Shown here: one piece after another, positions 1-11,351 of the stretch
How the letters are laid out: every line of letters begins with the position of its first letter
Position numbering within the stretch: the first letter of the stretch is position 1
Origin: Chromera velia
Taxonomy: Eukaryota > Sar > Chromeraceae
Reading direction: 5' to 3'
DNA length: 60,532 nucleotides
Assembly: GCA_018398765.1 (NCBI GenBank)
Contig: JAHBMJ010001062.1
Location: 34,349 to 94,880 of the forward strand
Notes under the pieces: model-generated
The model's database searches: none
Seen by the model: only the letters and a program-made list of their open reading frames with translations
What the model was told of the DNA's origin: nothing
Program-made: the position numbers and the translations under genes

Positions 1-640
1 ACGTCCCCGTGACCACAGGTCTCCAAATTCCCCCAACAACCTTACATACTGCGCTCATGCAGTTTGCAATGCATGCATGAATACATGGAAAAAGAGAAAT
101 ATCACAGAAGTGAGTTCACACAAAATGGAATAACACAGAGACAGAACAGACGTTAGAAAGACGGACACAGCAAATATAGAGGGGACATGCATTTAAGTGG
201 ACCGATACAGATGAATACCGTCCTATATACACAACGCGTGCACGCATGCCGTCTGACTGACCGATCGTATCTGTTCTGAGTAGCCCAACGTATGCTCAAC
301 AGGGCCCTAAGTCGAAAGTTTAACTCTATGTATGATGCTCTAGGTTGGCCAGAGTCTATATGGCTCACCGGCTTTAACCCCATACATCATCATCATCATA
401 TACAGAATTATAAAGTACTGATACCATCGATGCATCGATAACTCAAAATCGATACCTGATCGAAAAAAATCTAAAACACTAGTGTATCTTAGACTACATT
501 TTCAAGACTGTTTTCAAACTAACAAAATTTGAATATACTACAGACTCAGCCGTCGATCGTAGAGTGCTGCCGCGTGTTGCAGTGTGGCGTAGAGTGCATT
601 AAGTGTTCGTAAAAACAGGCCGGACGTGCTAGGAACAGAC
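1..640. other. Intergenic, no gene seen
   Basis: No reading frame here looks like a protein. A perfect 14-bp palindrome ATCGATGCATCGAT lies at 426-439, next to further ATCGAT motifs, and TGCATGCA occurs near 68. The stretch lies downstream of the RNase H1 gene, which is read on the minus strand, so its 3' untranslated region is probably here. No polyadenylation signal could be assigned with confidence. Confidence 0.5.
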
Positions 641-1483
641 CTAGAAATGCCTCTCTCTATAGGAAGGCAGGGGCAAGAAACAGCCGGCATCCGCCAGGCT
701 GTCCGCAGCCTCATTGCCCTCCTCTGAGGAGTGCCCCTTCACCCACTGCAGATCGAGACGCTCCTCCCCCCTCTCCTGCATCAATGCGTGAAGCTGCATG
801 ATCAGGTCCTGGTTCTTCACAGGATGGCCCATTGCCGTCATGAAACCGTTTCGGACCCACTTGGGCATCCACTCAGTCACGCACTTCATCGAGTACTGGG
901 AGTCGGTGCGGAGAATAATCCGATCCTCAGGGTAGAGGGCCTTGGACTGACGGAGGGCCTCGACGATTGCCGTCAGCTCTGCGCGGTTGTTCGTCTGCTC
1001 TGATCCTCGCAGGCGGGCACTGACGTTGTGAGGGTCCCCATCCCCCCAATACACACCATATCCAGCGGCGGCATCTGGCCTCCCATTGTTCTTTGAAGCA
1101 CCGTCGGTGTACACAAGTCTCTCTCTGCGTGGTACGATCTCCGTCTCCTTCTTCTTCTTTGGGGAGGGGGGCTGGGCAGAGTCACTGGCCGCCTGTGTGT
1201 TTGTGGTCTGGTTTTTCCTTTTCTTGACTGCCGTCTCCTCTGACTGGGACTTGGCAGCTTGCGAAGCTCCGTGCGGGGCGGAGGACGCAGAGGCAAGGAA
1301 GGATCCCGCTGCGGCACTCCCCCCCTGCCCTTCGTTCACAAAGCTCCAAGCTTCAGCCTCTGTCCTGAAGGATTTGTGACTGCAGTCTGAAAAACCTTTC
1401 ACCTGCTTTTCGCATTCTTCCCAGGTGCTATAGACACCTGGAACTCGCCCAATACGCACCGCATAGAATTTCTTCGGCGGCAT
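641..1483 (-). CDS. Ribonuclease H1 (intronless)
   Basis: This 280-residue protein should cleave the RNA strand of RNA-DNA hybrids. Residues about 5-50 (starting MPPKKFYAVRIGRVPGVYST) form the N-terminal hybrid-binding domain typical of eukaryotic RNase H1, with the usual YAVRxGRxPGVY...W block and the KSFRTEAEAWSFV end. A Ser/Ala/Lys-rich linker with a basic run (SPKKKKE) follows; it could act as a nuclear signal. The RNase H domain runs from about residue 120 to 268. The four acidic catalytic positions are visible: D in YTDGASK, E in NNRAEL, D in RTDSQY and D in GNEAAD, and the WVKGHS histidine motif is present. Length and domain order are normal. The gene has a single exon, unlike the heavily split genes elsewhere in the window. 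Stop is TGA-side at 641; the ATG at 1483 begins the conserved domain directly, which supports the start. Confidence 0.95.
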   Translation of the reverse strand: MPPKKFYAVRIGRVPGVYSTWEECEKQVKGFSDCSHKSFRTEAEAWSFVNEGQGGSAAAGSFLASASSAPHGASQAAKSQSEETAVKKRKNQTTNTQAASDSAQPPSPKKKKETEIVPRRERLVYTDGASKNNGRPDAAAGYGVYWGDGDPHNVSARLRGSEQTNNRAELTAIVEALRQSKALYPEDRIILRTDSQYSMKCVTEWMPKWVRNGFMTAMGHPVKNQDLIMQLHALMQERGEERLDLQWVKGHSSEEGNEAADSLADAGCFLPLPSYRERHF

Positions 1484-1559
1484 AGAGCTCGTGATGCACG
1501 TCGCGAAGGAATCGACACCACTGCGTGTGCTGAGGCAGCAATTCAGCCCAAACTATGTA

Positions 1560-1670
1560 AGATCGGGTTCAATCTGAAGTCAATCTGAATCTCGATCTGA
1601 TTTCGGAATCTGTCTCCAAATTCAGATCTGACCCCAGATCTGAATCTGATCTGAATTTGATCGTCAAAAT
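1560..1670. repeat. Degenerate ATCTGAAT repeat cluster
   Basis: About 110 bp hold a dozen imperfect copies of words such as ATCTGAAT, AATCTGA and CAGATCTGA, in both orientations. Clusters like this often mark subterminal regions of DNA transposons, but no terminal inverted repeat or target duplication was found, so it is called only a repeat. It lies just upstream of the RNase H1 start codon. Confidence 0.55.
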
Positions 1671-1744
1671 TTCCCCAGCAAGTTGACTGCCTCGATGCAG
1701 AGACTGTGGACTCTTTGCAGTAGAGCACCACAAGCACACTGTCA

Positions 1745-3089
1745 CTGAATTCACAGACTTTTTCTTGCCCTGTGTTTGTTCAGAACCACCAAGTAAACCG
1801 GTACCTCAATCTCCACTAGAGACGCCGAAGAGAGCAGTACGGATTCACGAGAAAGAAACCACCCTCAAACTTTTTCGCATTATCCATGAAGCCTTTTCGA
1901 GCAGTTGTTGTCCCCCGCGGCGCAATCCTCGAGGGGACAGCTGAAGAGAAGGAAAAGATCAACAACCTTTACCTTGAAATCGAAAGATGTGTTGAAAGGT
2001 GACTCAAAAATTCCATCGCGCGCTTTGCGCATGCTGAGCCGCGCGCGGGTTTCTTTGCGTTGTGTCATTGAAGAAATCCTTGACTCTTCTTTTTAAAAAA
2101 ATCTGGAGAAGCCTAATCTTTTTTTTTTTTTTTCTATTATTTTATTGGAAGTGCCAAACATATAACAAAAACACATCTAACTACAAAACCTACCTTTGCT
2201 AAGTTTGCTTGGACCTTTGACCACTAGACTAAAAAAAAAAAAAAAAGAAAAAAAAAATCTTGACATGTCTATTCTTTTTTTTTTTTTTACCACTGTGCGT
2301 CGCCTAGATAAATATATGTTTTTTAATATTTTTTACACATATTTTTTTAAAAAATTAATTATCAAGAGGCTGTAAGAATGCTATGATCGCTTATAAAAGA
2401 GTTTAAAAGCATTTTGTAGCAACTGCACCGCAGGTAAAAAAAAATTTTTGAGACCAATTTTTTTACTTTTTTTTTTTCGGCAGTGACTAAGTCAGAAACT
2501 AGGTTAGAGATGTCCATTGCCGGTAGACCGGCAATTGCCGGCAGTGAAGGGTCATTGCCGGTAGCGATCGCAACCCTGGCAATTATGTACAGTCCAGCTA
2601 ACATGCAATTTCAGAACGGTTATACCTAGACGGTTACACTTGAAACAGTTAATTCACATGATAGGTTTTACTGAGTATATGCAATGTCATGCATTGCGTA
2701 ATTATACGTAGTTCTTACATTTTTAGCCTTAGACATGTCACAGCAAAAAAAAAAAAGAAAAAAAGTCTGTAGAAAAACGAGTTATCTACCTTTTTTTAAC
2801 TTTTTTTAATTTTTCTTTTCTTTTTTTCTTTGTCTGCAACTAGGTCTGCAACACGTTGCAACATGCACTTGTACAACAGCTAAACAATAGTTGTTTTAAA
2901 CCCCCCCCAAAAAAGAATAAAAAAAGTACCTGACAAAGAGATTGAGTTATTTACTTTTTTTTTTTCTCTGTGATACCCTTAGTTTTAGTTATTTTAGATA
3001 GTTACTGCTTATAGGAGTTATTGAAATTAAGTTGCGATTTAATCTTATTTATATAATCTAGTAGGATTTAATTTAGGATTTAATTTTTC
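1745..3089. other. AT-rich intergenic stretch
   Basis: No gene is supported. Poly-T and poly-A runs of 10-17 bases recur (around 2121, 2230, 2275, 2468, 2750, 2790 and 2955). A small cluster of ATTGCCGG/CCGGCAAT words at 2517-2575 includes a short hairpin. It ends with CAACCCTG, which would fit a hAT-type end, but no partner end was found. Confidence 0.5.
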
Positions 3090-4022
3090 TTAAGTATACT
3101 CTACAAGGACCTAGGAATTTAAACAGGAATTTAAACAGGAATTTGGACAGGAATTTAGAGGAATTTAGCTAGGAATCTAAAGGAATTTAAAGACAGGAAT
3201 TTAGAGGAATTTAGCAATTTTTAGAGGTCGATTCAAGTTTCTCGTGAACTATGATGAGTTAGAACTTGATATTAACTATGGTCATAGAGTTATATTCAAA
3301 CTATAAGCACCGTTAATACTATAGCGTTAATATCAAGTTCTAACTCATACATAGTACAGTTAGAGCTTACTACTGGCTCTTTTTAGCTAGTGGCGAGTTA
3401 CTGTCACTTTGGTAACCATGAGATGATAACCAGCGGACTTAAAGGCATGTACCACTACCATGGTAGTTCAAGGGAAAACTCTATTAAAAACAGTTGCTAG
3501 ACCCATTTTAAAGCCTGATCACTGCCATTTAACTCATTAACAGTTTAAAGCCCTGAAATGATCATACTCAAATAGTATATGCTATACATAATGATATACT
3601 AGTTAGAGTGAGTTAGAGTTCAGTCATAAAAGGATGAACATTGAGTTTTACTAGAATAAACTTTTGATGAATATCAAAAATATGATTTTTACTAGTCTAA
3701 AATTGGTTTTATAAGTTAAGTTTGACTCAATATATGGCCAAATCTGCCTGTTTTTAGCTACTATCACTATTATTGGAACACTACTACCGTAACCATAAAA
3801 TTAGTAACCGAACGGCCTAGCGGCCGCCTAGTAACCATCCTACATTCGTTACTCCTAACCGTACTGTGTACTAACTCATCGTATTTTATGAGAAATTGAC
3901 CTCCAAAGTTTAGGAATTTAGAGGTCTAAATTCTTTTAGATTCCTAGCTAAATTCCTCTAAATTCCCCTAAATTCCTGTCTAAATTCCTCTAAATTCCGA
4001 GGTCTTTGCAAGGTATACCCTA
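3090..4022. mobile_element. Inverted-repeat (MITE/foldback-like) element
   Basis: The two ends are long imperfect inverted repeats. The left arm (about 3092-3262) begins AGTATACTCTACAAGGACC and contains many GGAATTTA units. The right arm (about 3858-4021) read in reverse begins GGTATACCTTGCAAAGACC, repeats the same GGAATTTAGAGGAATTTAG pattern and also ends in GATGAGTTAG. Arms are roughly 165 bp and the whole is about 0.93 kb, with a second inverted pair inside (3249-3276 against 3320-3350, core GAGTTAGAACTTGATATTAA). There is no coding capacity, so it would be non-autonomous. No clear target duplication was found; the family is unknown. Confidence 0.65.
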
Positions 4023-4800
4023 CTAGCTAATATGATAGAGATGGTTTTGTGCTGTACCGCTGTGGATCTCTCTAAAATCGGTTTGGATATCCAAACCTGA
4101 CATTCAGAACACATTCCTTATGTTCGATCGATAAATTACCTAGTAAATTACTAGGATGTAGCGCTTCTAGCTAGGCTCCTATAGTGAAACTAAGCGTGCC
4201 GATCGATCATGTTTCTAAGCCTAGTTCTAAGCTTTATTTGATGGCGACCTCTATAAGACAAAACGGCGACAGTGCTCTAGGGCACCACTAATCATTTATT
4301 ACTTATCTAAAAAAAATGTCAAAGATGTTTGAAGATAAAACGGCGAGTCAACGACTATCGGCAACATGCAGTGCTATAAGGCATAACTAAATCCCTAGCT
4401 AAATCCTAGACTAAATCACTTATTACTAAACTTATCACTTATCGATCACTTATAATACTTGTATATAATATATATTGAATATATTTTAGATGATATCTCT
4501 CGGGATATGATGCTGATGATATCGTCATGATGATGATGATGATGATGTAGAGTTAAGTGCTAGATCCAGCAATGTTAAATCCCAAACCAATAGCAAGGCT
4601 TTATGGGTAGCGATAGACAGCATACTGAGGAGAACATTCATTGGGGCCTAATTTAGGGGGGGGGGAACAGAAGAAAAAGAAAGAGACACTGTTCAAACAC
4701 GCTGCAACCTACCTGTATTCAAATCGATTCATCTTATGCCACGTACTGCAGCAATAGGCCTTCTTTAAAGATGAGGCCAGCGCATTGGAACCGCTCCTTG
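4023..4800. other. AT-rich intergenic stretch
   Basis: No gene is supported. It contains a short GATGAT microsatellite near 4525-4548, a G run at about 4655-4664 and scattered CTAAATC words. Nothing else was recognised. Confidence 0.45.
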
Positions 4801-4804
4801 GGTG

Positions 4805-5797
4805 ATATTTGTTATATCGGATAGACGATATTATATGATATTAAGCAATATCTACAATATCGGTTGTACGATATTAAATGATATTAACTAGGATATTAAG
4901 TAATATTTATAAATTATAATATCATGTAGGCAATATTATGGCGATATTATATGATGTTTACTAATATTTAGGAAAGAAGGAAGCTGAGGGAGGGAGGGAA
5001 GAAGGAAGGAACTTGAAGGAAGGAAGGAAGGAAGGAATTAAGGGAGGAAGGAAAGAAGAAAGGAAGGAAAGAAGAAAGAAAGGAAGGAAGGAAGGAAGGA
5101 AGGAAGGAAAGAAGCAAAAAAAGGAAGGAATGGATTTTTGAAGGAGAGAAGGAAGGAAAGAAGGAAGGAAGGAAGGAAGGGAGGGAGAGAAGGAGGGAGG
5201 GAAGGAGGGAGAGAGGGACTTCAAGTTGAAGGAAGAAGGAAGGAAAGAAAGAGGGAAGGAAGGAACGAAGAAAGCTAGGAAAAAAGGAAGGAAGAGATAG
5301 TCTAAGAAAGAGAAGGATGCATTGCACAAAACCTGATTTAGTTGTCAGTCTGAGAGTTACAGCGTGACTTATAGGAACCACTCACACCCAGAGATTTGGC
5401 GGGGCTCCGGAGACAGAAACAGCCGTGGTTAAAAACTTATATCTTCATACCGTTTCCTCAGTGACGTACATCAGGTTCCTCTCTAACCATTCCAAAGTTG
5501 TCCTGGCCCCCATTAATGGCTCTAACTATAAAGTTTTTCTTGGTAGCTTGGACTTTGCCGTTCCTCTGCGTAAAGGGCTCCAGTAAGGAATACTCTCCGA
5601 CAAATACAAGGATGGAAGGAAGGAAGTCTCTCAGGATAGAAAAAAGGGAAGGAAGGAAGGGAAGGAAGGAAGAGAAGTCTCTCTGTCTCTCTGTCTCTGT
5701 CTCTCTGTCTCTGTCTCTCTATCTCTCTATCTCTCTGTCTCTCTGTCTCTCTGTCTCTCTGTCTCTCTGTCTCTCTATCTCTCTGTCTCTCTGTCTC

Positions 5798-5847
<50 letters not shown>

Positions 5848-6750
5848 GCTTTCTTCCTCCCTCTCTCCCTCCCTGCTTCCCTCCCTAGCTCCCTCCCTCC
5901 TTCCCTCCGCCCTCCCTCTGCCTTCCCTCCACCCTCCCTCCCTCCCTTCTTCCCGGCATCCCTCCCCTTCCCCCCTCCATGCTTCCCTGCCTCCCGGCCT
6001 CCCTTGATCCCTCCCTTCACCCGAAGTCCGCCCTAGCCCCCACCGCTCTCTCTCTGTGTTTCTCTCTCTGTCTTTGTCTCTCTGTCTTTAAATTCTCTCT
6101 CTTTCTCATTTTGTTTCTCTCCTTCAGACTTGCAGAAAAATTTCCTTAACTTGCTCCCCTCTGTGTGATTTAAATATTTGAGCCAGGTTTTTGACTCCCA
6201 AGTTTGTGTTACTGATCGTCGGATTCCTGTACGAACTTTCAGTACCAAGTAGATGAAGACTTCAATTGCTTGGAGACCAAACAATCAAAATTAGGTCTGA
6301 AATGGGTATGAACTATGCAGTCCAAGGCCTTGAACTGAAGTTGAACACCTGGATTGTGGATTCACGTGGCCGCTTTTGGTCCTTAGGTTAAGAGTCCTTT
6401 GATTATGTAACTGTCAAGCTCTTGTCATACTTTATTAGGGCTAAAGAGGTCAAAAAGTGAATCAATATGTAAAACTTATGTATCGCCCATGGTAGAACAC
6501 TATCATACAGTTGCTAAATATCAGAGTAGACCCAATATCCGACTCGGATATTTTAAAATATCGTTTACATTAAATATCGCGATATTACCGATATACGATA
6601 TCGATGGAATTTAATATCGCAATATTGGCGATATGTAACGATATTTAGCAATATCGGATACCAGTACAAATATCGGGGCCTAGATCGGGGCGATATTTGT
6701 ACGATATTAGAGATATCAGGGTATCGCGATATCACTCTGATCCATAGATG
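4805..6750. repeat. ATATCG-rich arms around long microsatellites
   Basis: Two arms dense in GATATT/ATATCG words (about 4805-4970 and 6525-6745) face each other in inverted orientation. Between them are a GGAA-type purine tract (about 4977-5295), a TCTC/TCTG tract (about 5670-5845), a CCTC tract (about 5850-6010) and a short unique part. The arms look like ends of one repetitive element that has been filled by microsatellite growth, but identity between arms is low and no target duplication was found. Confidence 0.4.
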
Positions 6751-7352
6751 TAACGCAGAAAGACGCGCGTAGACGTACTTCAAAGTTGTGCAGATGTGTT
6801 CTTGCGTGGACACGAGGACCTTCCCCCCCAGGTGTCCGCCCTTCTGTGCTCCGGCTCTCTGCATGGTCCTACTTGCCTCTTACTTGCGACTGGCATGGAT
6901 TAGTTAGGATACGAAAGGATTTATGTTCCGAAGTAAAAAAAACAGCGGGCGATCGAAGGAGCAAAAAGGACTTGCTGGAAGATAGAAGGCCGGGGACGAG
7001 AGGGGCAGCGCACTTGTACTGAGCAGCCAAACTATCGACACTCTTTTTCTCCTGCAAGCCGGTCATTCTTTACATCCTTACTTATGCTTCAGCTCGCCGC
7101 AGATGGTTCGCAATCCTTTTTGCTTGCAAGACAAAAAATAGGGCAAAATCCAGTCGCGGGCAGGTTGAATTCTTTCATTCAATCTGTCTAGGAAGCATTG
7201 ACGTCCATTTTCAAAAGGCAAGACTCTACCACCCAAAGTATGCTTATCACATCCTACCAATCGTCAGCGGCAGTTCTCACTCCTTCGCCTCTTCAACTGA
7301 CCCCCTGTATTTTACAGACTCAAATATTCCTCTATGTCGATATCCCCGCCCG
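6751..7352. other. Intergenic, no gene seen
   Basis: No convincing coding block was recognised. It lies downstream of the minus-strand frame that ends at 7353 and probably carries its 3' untranslated region. Confidence 0.4.
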
Positions 7353-7904
7353 TCAATTGCGATACCCGTCCTCCGTCCCGCTGTACCCTGTCGTCGAGCT
7401 CCCACCACTCCCGGCATAAGGACCACCATCGAGATGCCCCCCGCTGTCGTCCTCGTCCATTCCCTCTTCAAGAGGATGCATCTGTCCTTCTTCAAGAGGA
7501 TGCATCTGCCCTTCTTCAAGAGGATGCATCTGCCCTTCACTGCCCGACTGATCCACCCCTCCGTCCAACTCCATCCCACCCCCCCGCCCTGTCCCATGAG
7601 CCCTTTCATCAACTTGCAGGTGATCAGCTACATTGAACGGACTGATGGGTGGCGGCTTCGGACAGGGGATCCCGCACATCTGCTTGACCATCTGCTTGAC
7701 CACCGCCAGTGAGAGGCTCCGCAGTCCCTTCTGCGCCTGGGCATTGCAGAAAGCCCGGGGGTTCCCCAGCGCTCCCAACACCTTTCTGGCCAATTCATCC
7801 AACACCCACCCAGCGGTGAGGGAAACGGTTTGCTCGCTTGGCTCCTCTCCCTTTCTCAAAGTCACACAAAAAAAGGGTGAGCTATCGACAGCGGTGCTCA
7901 ACAT
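7353..7904 (-). CDS. Hypothetical acidic protein or C-terminal exon
   Basis: An open frame of about 183 codons starts at an ATG at 7904, with a possible splice acceptor (CTGACAG) just upstream. The first 100 residues look like folded protein (for example LTAGWVLDELARKVLGALG). The rest is Gly/Asp/Ser-rich and holds three 8-residue repeats GQMHPLEE. It may be the last exon of the Cys-rich gene immediately upstream, but the phases could not be closed, because a frame-compatible alternative ends that gene just before this one. No domain was recognised. Confidence 0.4.
   Translation of the reverse strand: MLSTAVDSSPFFCVTLRKGEEPSEQTVSLTAGWVLDELARKVLGALGNPRAFCNAQAQKGLRSLSLAVVKQMVKQMCGIPCPKPPPISPFNVADHLQVDERAHGTGRGGGMELDGGVDQSGSEGQMHPLEEGQMHPLEEGQMHPLEEGMDEDDSGGHLDGGPYAGSGGSSTTGYSGTEDGYRN
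7466..7540. repeat. 24-bp tandem repeat, three copies
   Basis: Three nearly identical copies of a 24-bp unit (core TTCAAGAGGATGCATCTG) encode GQMHPLEE on the minus strand. The unit contains the ATGCAT palindrome. Copies differ by single bases, as expected for recent slippage inside a coding region. Confidence 0.8.
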
Positions 7905-8201
7905 ATCGCCGTTCCGAAACTGTCAGCCTCCTGGAAATTGACTGCACAGCACAGACGGGGAGAGGGAAAGAAGATTGAGGGAGCTTTGGGGGGGCGTCAT
8001 GTTGCCTCCGGTTGGTGAGGGAGAAAGTCAACTGAGGTACTGCTGTTCGCAGTACGGATGCACCACAACAGGGACACGGATTGTCTCTCCAGTAAAAAAA
8101 AAAAAGGGCGGCAGATACACAAGAAGCTCAGTCAGAAAATCGAAGCACCGACTGACGTGTCCAAGACAAGGGCGTCGGGTTCAATCAGCTGGTCAGTACA
8201 C

Positions 8202-10081
8202 CATCGAATTCGCCTCACCCCTCCGCGTGCCATCCAGAAACTCGAGAATGAAATCTGGTCCTCAGTTCTGGCGGGCGCCCCCTCTTCTCCTCGGTGCACA
8301 CCCTCGTTAACGGTACCTGATTCGAGGACTGATTTCATCGCCTCCTCTCCCTGCTTCTGCACCCGTTCATACATCTCAAGAGACTCTGGAAATCTGACGT
8401 CGCATGGAGGCCTCGTTAATGACTCGTCAGACCCTGGCGGCCCCTTCTCAGCAGCAGCAGCAGCAGCACAGGCCGATGCTTGCTGGTGACCAGACGCTGC
8501 TGCGGCCGCCGCGGGGCGCTGAGGTGGCTCTACATAGAAGCGAGCAGATGCAACAAGGGACTGCACGCTACCGGGACAGAAACGCACCACTACGGCCCCC
8601 AAGCCGTTCTTCGGGCAGGCCTGCGGAACAATGAAAGCTCCGTTGGCGTGCTTCCAGTGATGGTACTTGCCCTGCAGTACATAACCACGGTCATCGGACA
8701 CCGGAACCCGGCGGTCCATCTGACAGAACAGGCCCTCTGGGTGCTCAGAGGTGTCGGGCCAGCCGAAATGGATGGCGATGGCTCGTGCAGCCCGTTCGGC
8801 AGTGCGCAAACCGCCCGAAGCATCGGGTGCCACAACGTCGACGATCTGCATCGCAATGCCGGAAGCCACAAGAGATGGTTTCTCCTCAGGTGAATACATG
8901 TACACAAGCGTGCACGCAGACACATGCAGTAAGTTGCCAAGAACACGTACAGACACCTTAATAAAAACAGTGAGCAAAGAAGGAGTCGGACGAGATACTC
9001 TTTTTTGCAAAGAAAAAGTGAAGTCTTGAGAAGATCATTTGGCTTCAGCCTGTTCAGGGAAGGGAACGAAGAAGAGAGGGAGAAGGCCCCTTACCGAGGC
9101 CTCGTTTCTTGTGGAGAGAAAATGAACGAAAACCCTCGCCTTATCTGATCACATTCAATTCGGCAGGATTGATCACACGAAAGCAGACGCACAGGAGGCG
9201 TACAGATGACTTGGTTTCAGTGCAAGTCTATCTGATTTTTTTTGCACAGCCAAGAATGGCGAAGGACCCGGCTTAATCCAGAAGAGAGTGGAGCCGAGCA
9301 ACGCAGGACCAGCACACACCTTTGCACGAACAAGGCGCATGCCCGTCCGAAACAGGACTGGAGAGACACTGAAGATATGTCAAAAAGAGAGAGGAACATG
9401 CACGGCACGCTCGCACACAGCCTTGCTTCAGGGAAGGACAGCCAGGCAAATTGCAACAGACCTTCACCCAACTGTACAGCGCCAGCTGCCTCCCGTAGAC
9501 AGAAACAACTTCTGCATCGTGCAGGATCTTGTCGAACGCCTCGAAGAACACCAGGTAGACAGACTCGGCCTCGGTCTGACCACCAGAACTAGATACCGCC
9601 ACAGCTGCCTCAGATGCTGGCTGGCAGTCCGTTTTTGGTTTCTTCTGGGCGTCCGCTTGTCAATCCTTTGCGACCTGGTCTCTGTCTCTGTGCCGCTTTC
9701 GGTGTTCCTCCATTTTGACCTCGTACTCTTTCCAGCGTACCTGCGAGGAGAGTTGATTGCATTGCAGGCACGACCGCACTCTGAAAGAGAGGCAGACAGG
9801 CACGAACTCACTCTCTTGTGAGTCTAAAAGAGAGGCAGACTGACCGGATTTTGGACCCTCCAGCCTCCGCCTTCCTGGAATTGGCCGCACTCTTTGTTGT
9901 GAACTTCCATCTTCTCTGCAGTTCTCATCAATTTCTGTTGACATTGACAAACCACGCATTTGCACCGAGTTTTGTCTGTCTTGCAAACCTCGCACTTCCC
10001 TTCACGTGTCTTCCCATAGTCTATTGGTTTACAGAGGCCCCCAGCTATGACGGGGTGTTTTCTGTTATAGTACCCTTTCAT
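8202..10081 (-). CDS. Cys-rich protein of unknown function, exon with in-frame TGA
   Basis: Three exons fit together in phase: 10081-9845, 9740-9462 and 8884-8202. The ATG at 10081 opens MKGYYNRKHPVIAGGLCKPI; an upstream TTG-started extension is less likely. Exon 1 carries a zinc-binding-like cluster, CEVCKTDKTRCKCVVCQC. Exon 2 is Lys/Arg/Glu-rich and then reads ESVYLVFFEAFDKILHDAEV; it contains one in-frame TGA (9662-9660) between two clearly protein-like halves. Exon 3 is a well-conserved-looking domain (AARAIAIHFGWPDTSEHPEG, then GKYHHWKHANGAFIVPQACP) followed by an Ala/Gln run. No family was recognised. The exon 3 end is uncertain: one splice gives a short tail and a stop, another might join the frame at 7904. 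The TGA could be a sequencing error, a pseudogene lesion or a recoded codon. Confidence 0.55.
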
Positions 10082-11351
10082 GGTGCTCCAGGTTTGCCGC
10101 CTGTCACTCAAGCCTAGCTACCTTCGGAAGGCAAAAGCGCGTGCTCAAATCCTACATGGAATCAAAAAAGACCCCCAGATAAAAGCCTTTCACTCGTCCG
10201 ATTCTACTACACACACTGCACAGTGTGGCTAGAGCCCGAGTGAGAAAGACAGCAAACAGTCTCTGTGATCGACCTGGAGAGGGAGACTGACCGACAGCGT
10301 CTCGAATCGTCTCGAAGATAAGCGCGCGTCATGCGCGCGTCTCAACACAAAATTCGCCGTATACGCCTCTGTCTCTCGCCGTACGTACGTCTCCTTCTGT
10401 TGTTGCCATTGAACTGTATGGGGAGTACTATTAATACCGTCTTGACTTAGACTGACGAATACGGGTCTCGGATCGACGTCCACTTGTTTTCTCTTCCACC
10501 CTCTTCTCAACAAAAAATGTCTCTCGACAGAGCAAGAGGAGTCCGTATGGAACTGCCCAGGAGTCGTGGCAAGGACGCGCGAACGTTGCTGGAAACTCTC
10601 CATCGAGAGAGCCTCTCTTTTTTTTGTTTCGGATCAAAGCCAGACATGGGCGAAGAGAACTGCGTGGCTATCGTTTTTTTCTCTGCTCCTGTCAATGTCG
10701 TGGAATCTTTCTCCGAGTTTTACCCCGCCCCTTTGGATGAGGGAGAAGCAAGGCCGTATTGGCACCCTGAGAGAGAGAGAGAGCACGAGACTGTTTAAGT
10801 CGTTGAGAAATCTGAGTCCCGTCTTCCTTGCCGATGGCTTCCCTTCTCCTCCAGAAGATACTGAGACGTCAGTTTCTGATTTTTCGCCGCATCTATTAGA
10901 CAGTTTTCGACTGAACTGAATTAATTGATTCACTTCATTTGAGCCGTCTCCGAAATGTGTCACCTCCCCATGTGTTTCCTTGCTCTCATGCGTGTAGGCA
11001 CGGTGGCCAAACCGACGGAAGGACGCGGTCAGTCGAGAATGCTGCTCCTGGAATGTCATCAGCCATGGAAGGCAGCATGCATGGGAGTGAGGCCGTGTGC
11101 GGACAAGGATGAGGGGGCGGAGAGAGTGGCCTCATGTGGCCTCCTCCTTGTCTTAGTCTACCTTCCTCCTTCCCCCTCCCTCCCTTCCTGTCGCCATCTC
11201 TACCGTGTGTCTCCTAGAATTCTCCCTCCTTCCTTTCTTCCTTCCCTCCTTCCGGCCGTCTTTCATATTCTTTCATGTCCTGTCTGCCCGCGGCTGCTGT
11301 TCTTCTTCCCGTGCTTCTTTCCGCCTTCCCTTTGATTCCATTTGTGTGCAG
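10082..11351. promoter_or_regulatory. Divergent intergenic region
   Basis: This region lies between the start of the minus-strand Cys-rich gene and the first candidate exon of the plus-strand RBR gene, so it should hold both promoters. Open frames exist on both strands (for example a plus frame 10516-10798) but none shows a domain or splice context. No TATA box was recognised; a CT-rich stretch lies at about 11160-11340. Confidence 0.35.

Noticed and set aside
2517-2590. ATTGCCGG cluster as a hAT end
   Set aside because: One end (CAGGG-like on the minus strand) is present, but there is no second end or 8-bp duplication.
4961-6020. Open frames rich in Ser/Phe/Pro or Gly/Arg/Glu
   Set aside because: They arise from GGAA, TCTC and CCTC tracts, with no domain and no splice context.
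10484-11059. Overlapping open frames upstream of the RBR gene
   Set aside because: Frames on opposite strands are equally open; no conserved block or phase-compatible splice sites were found, so no gene is claimed.
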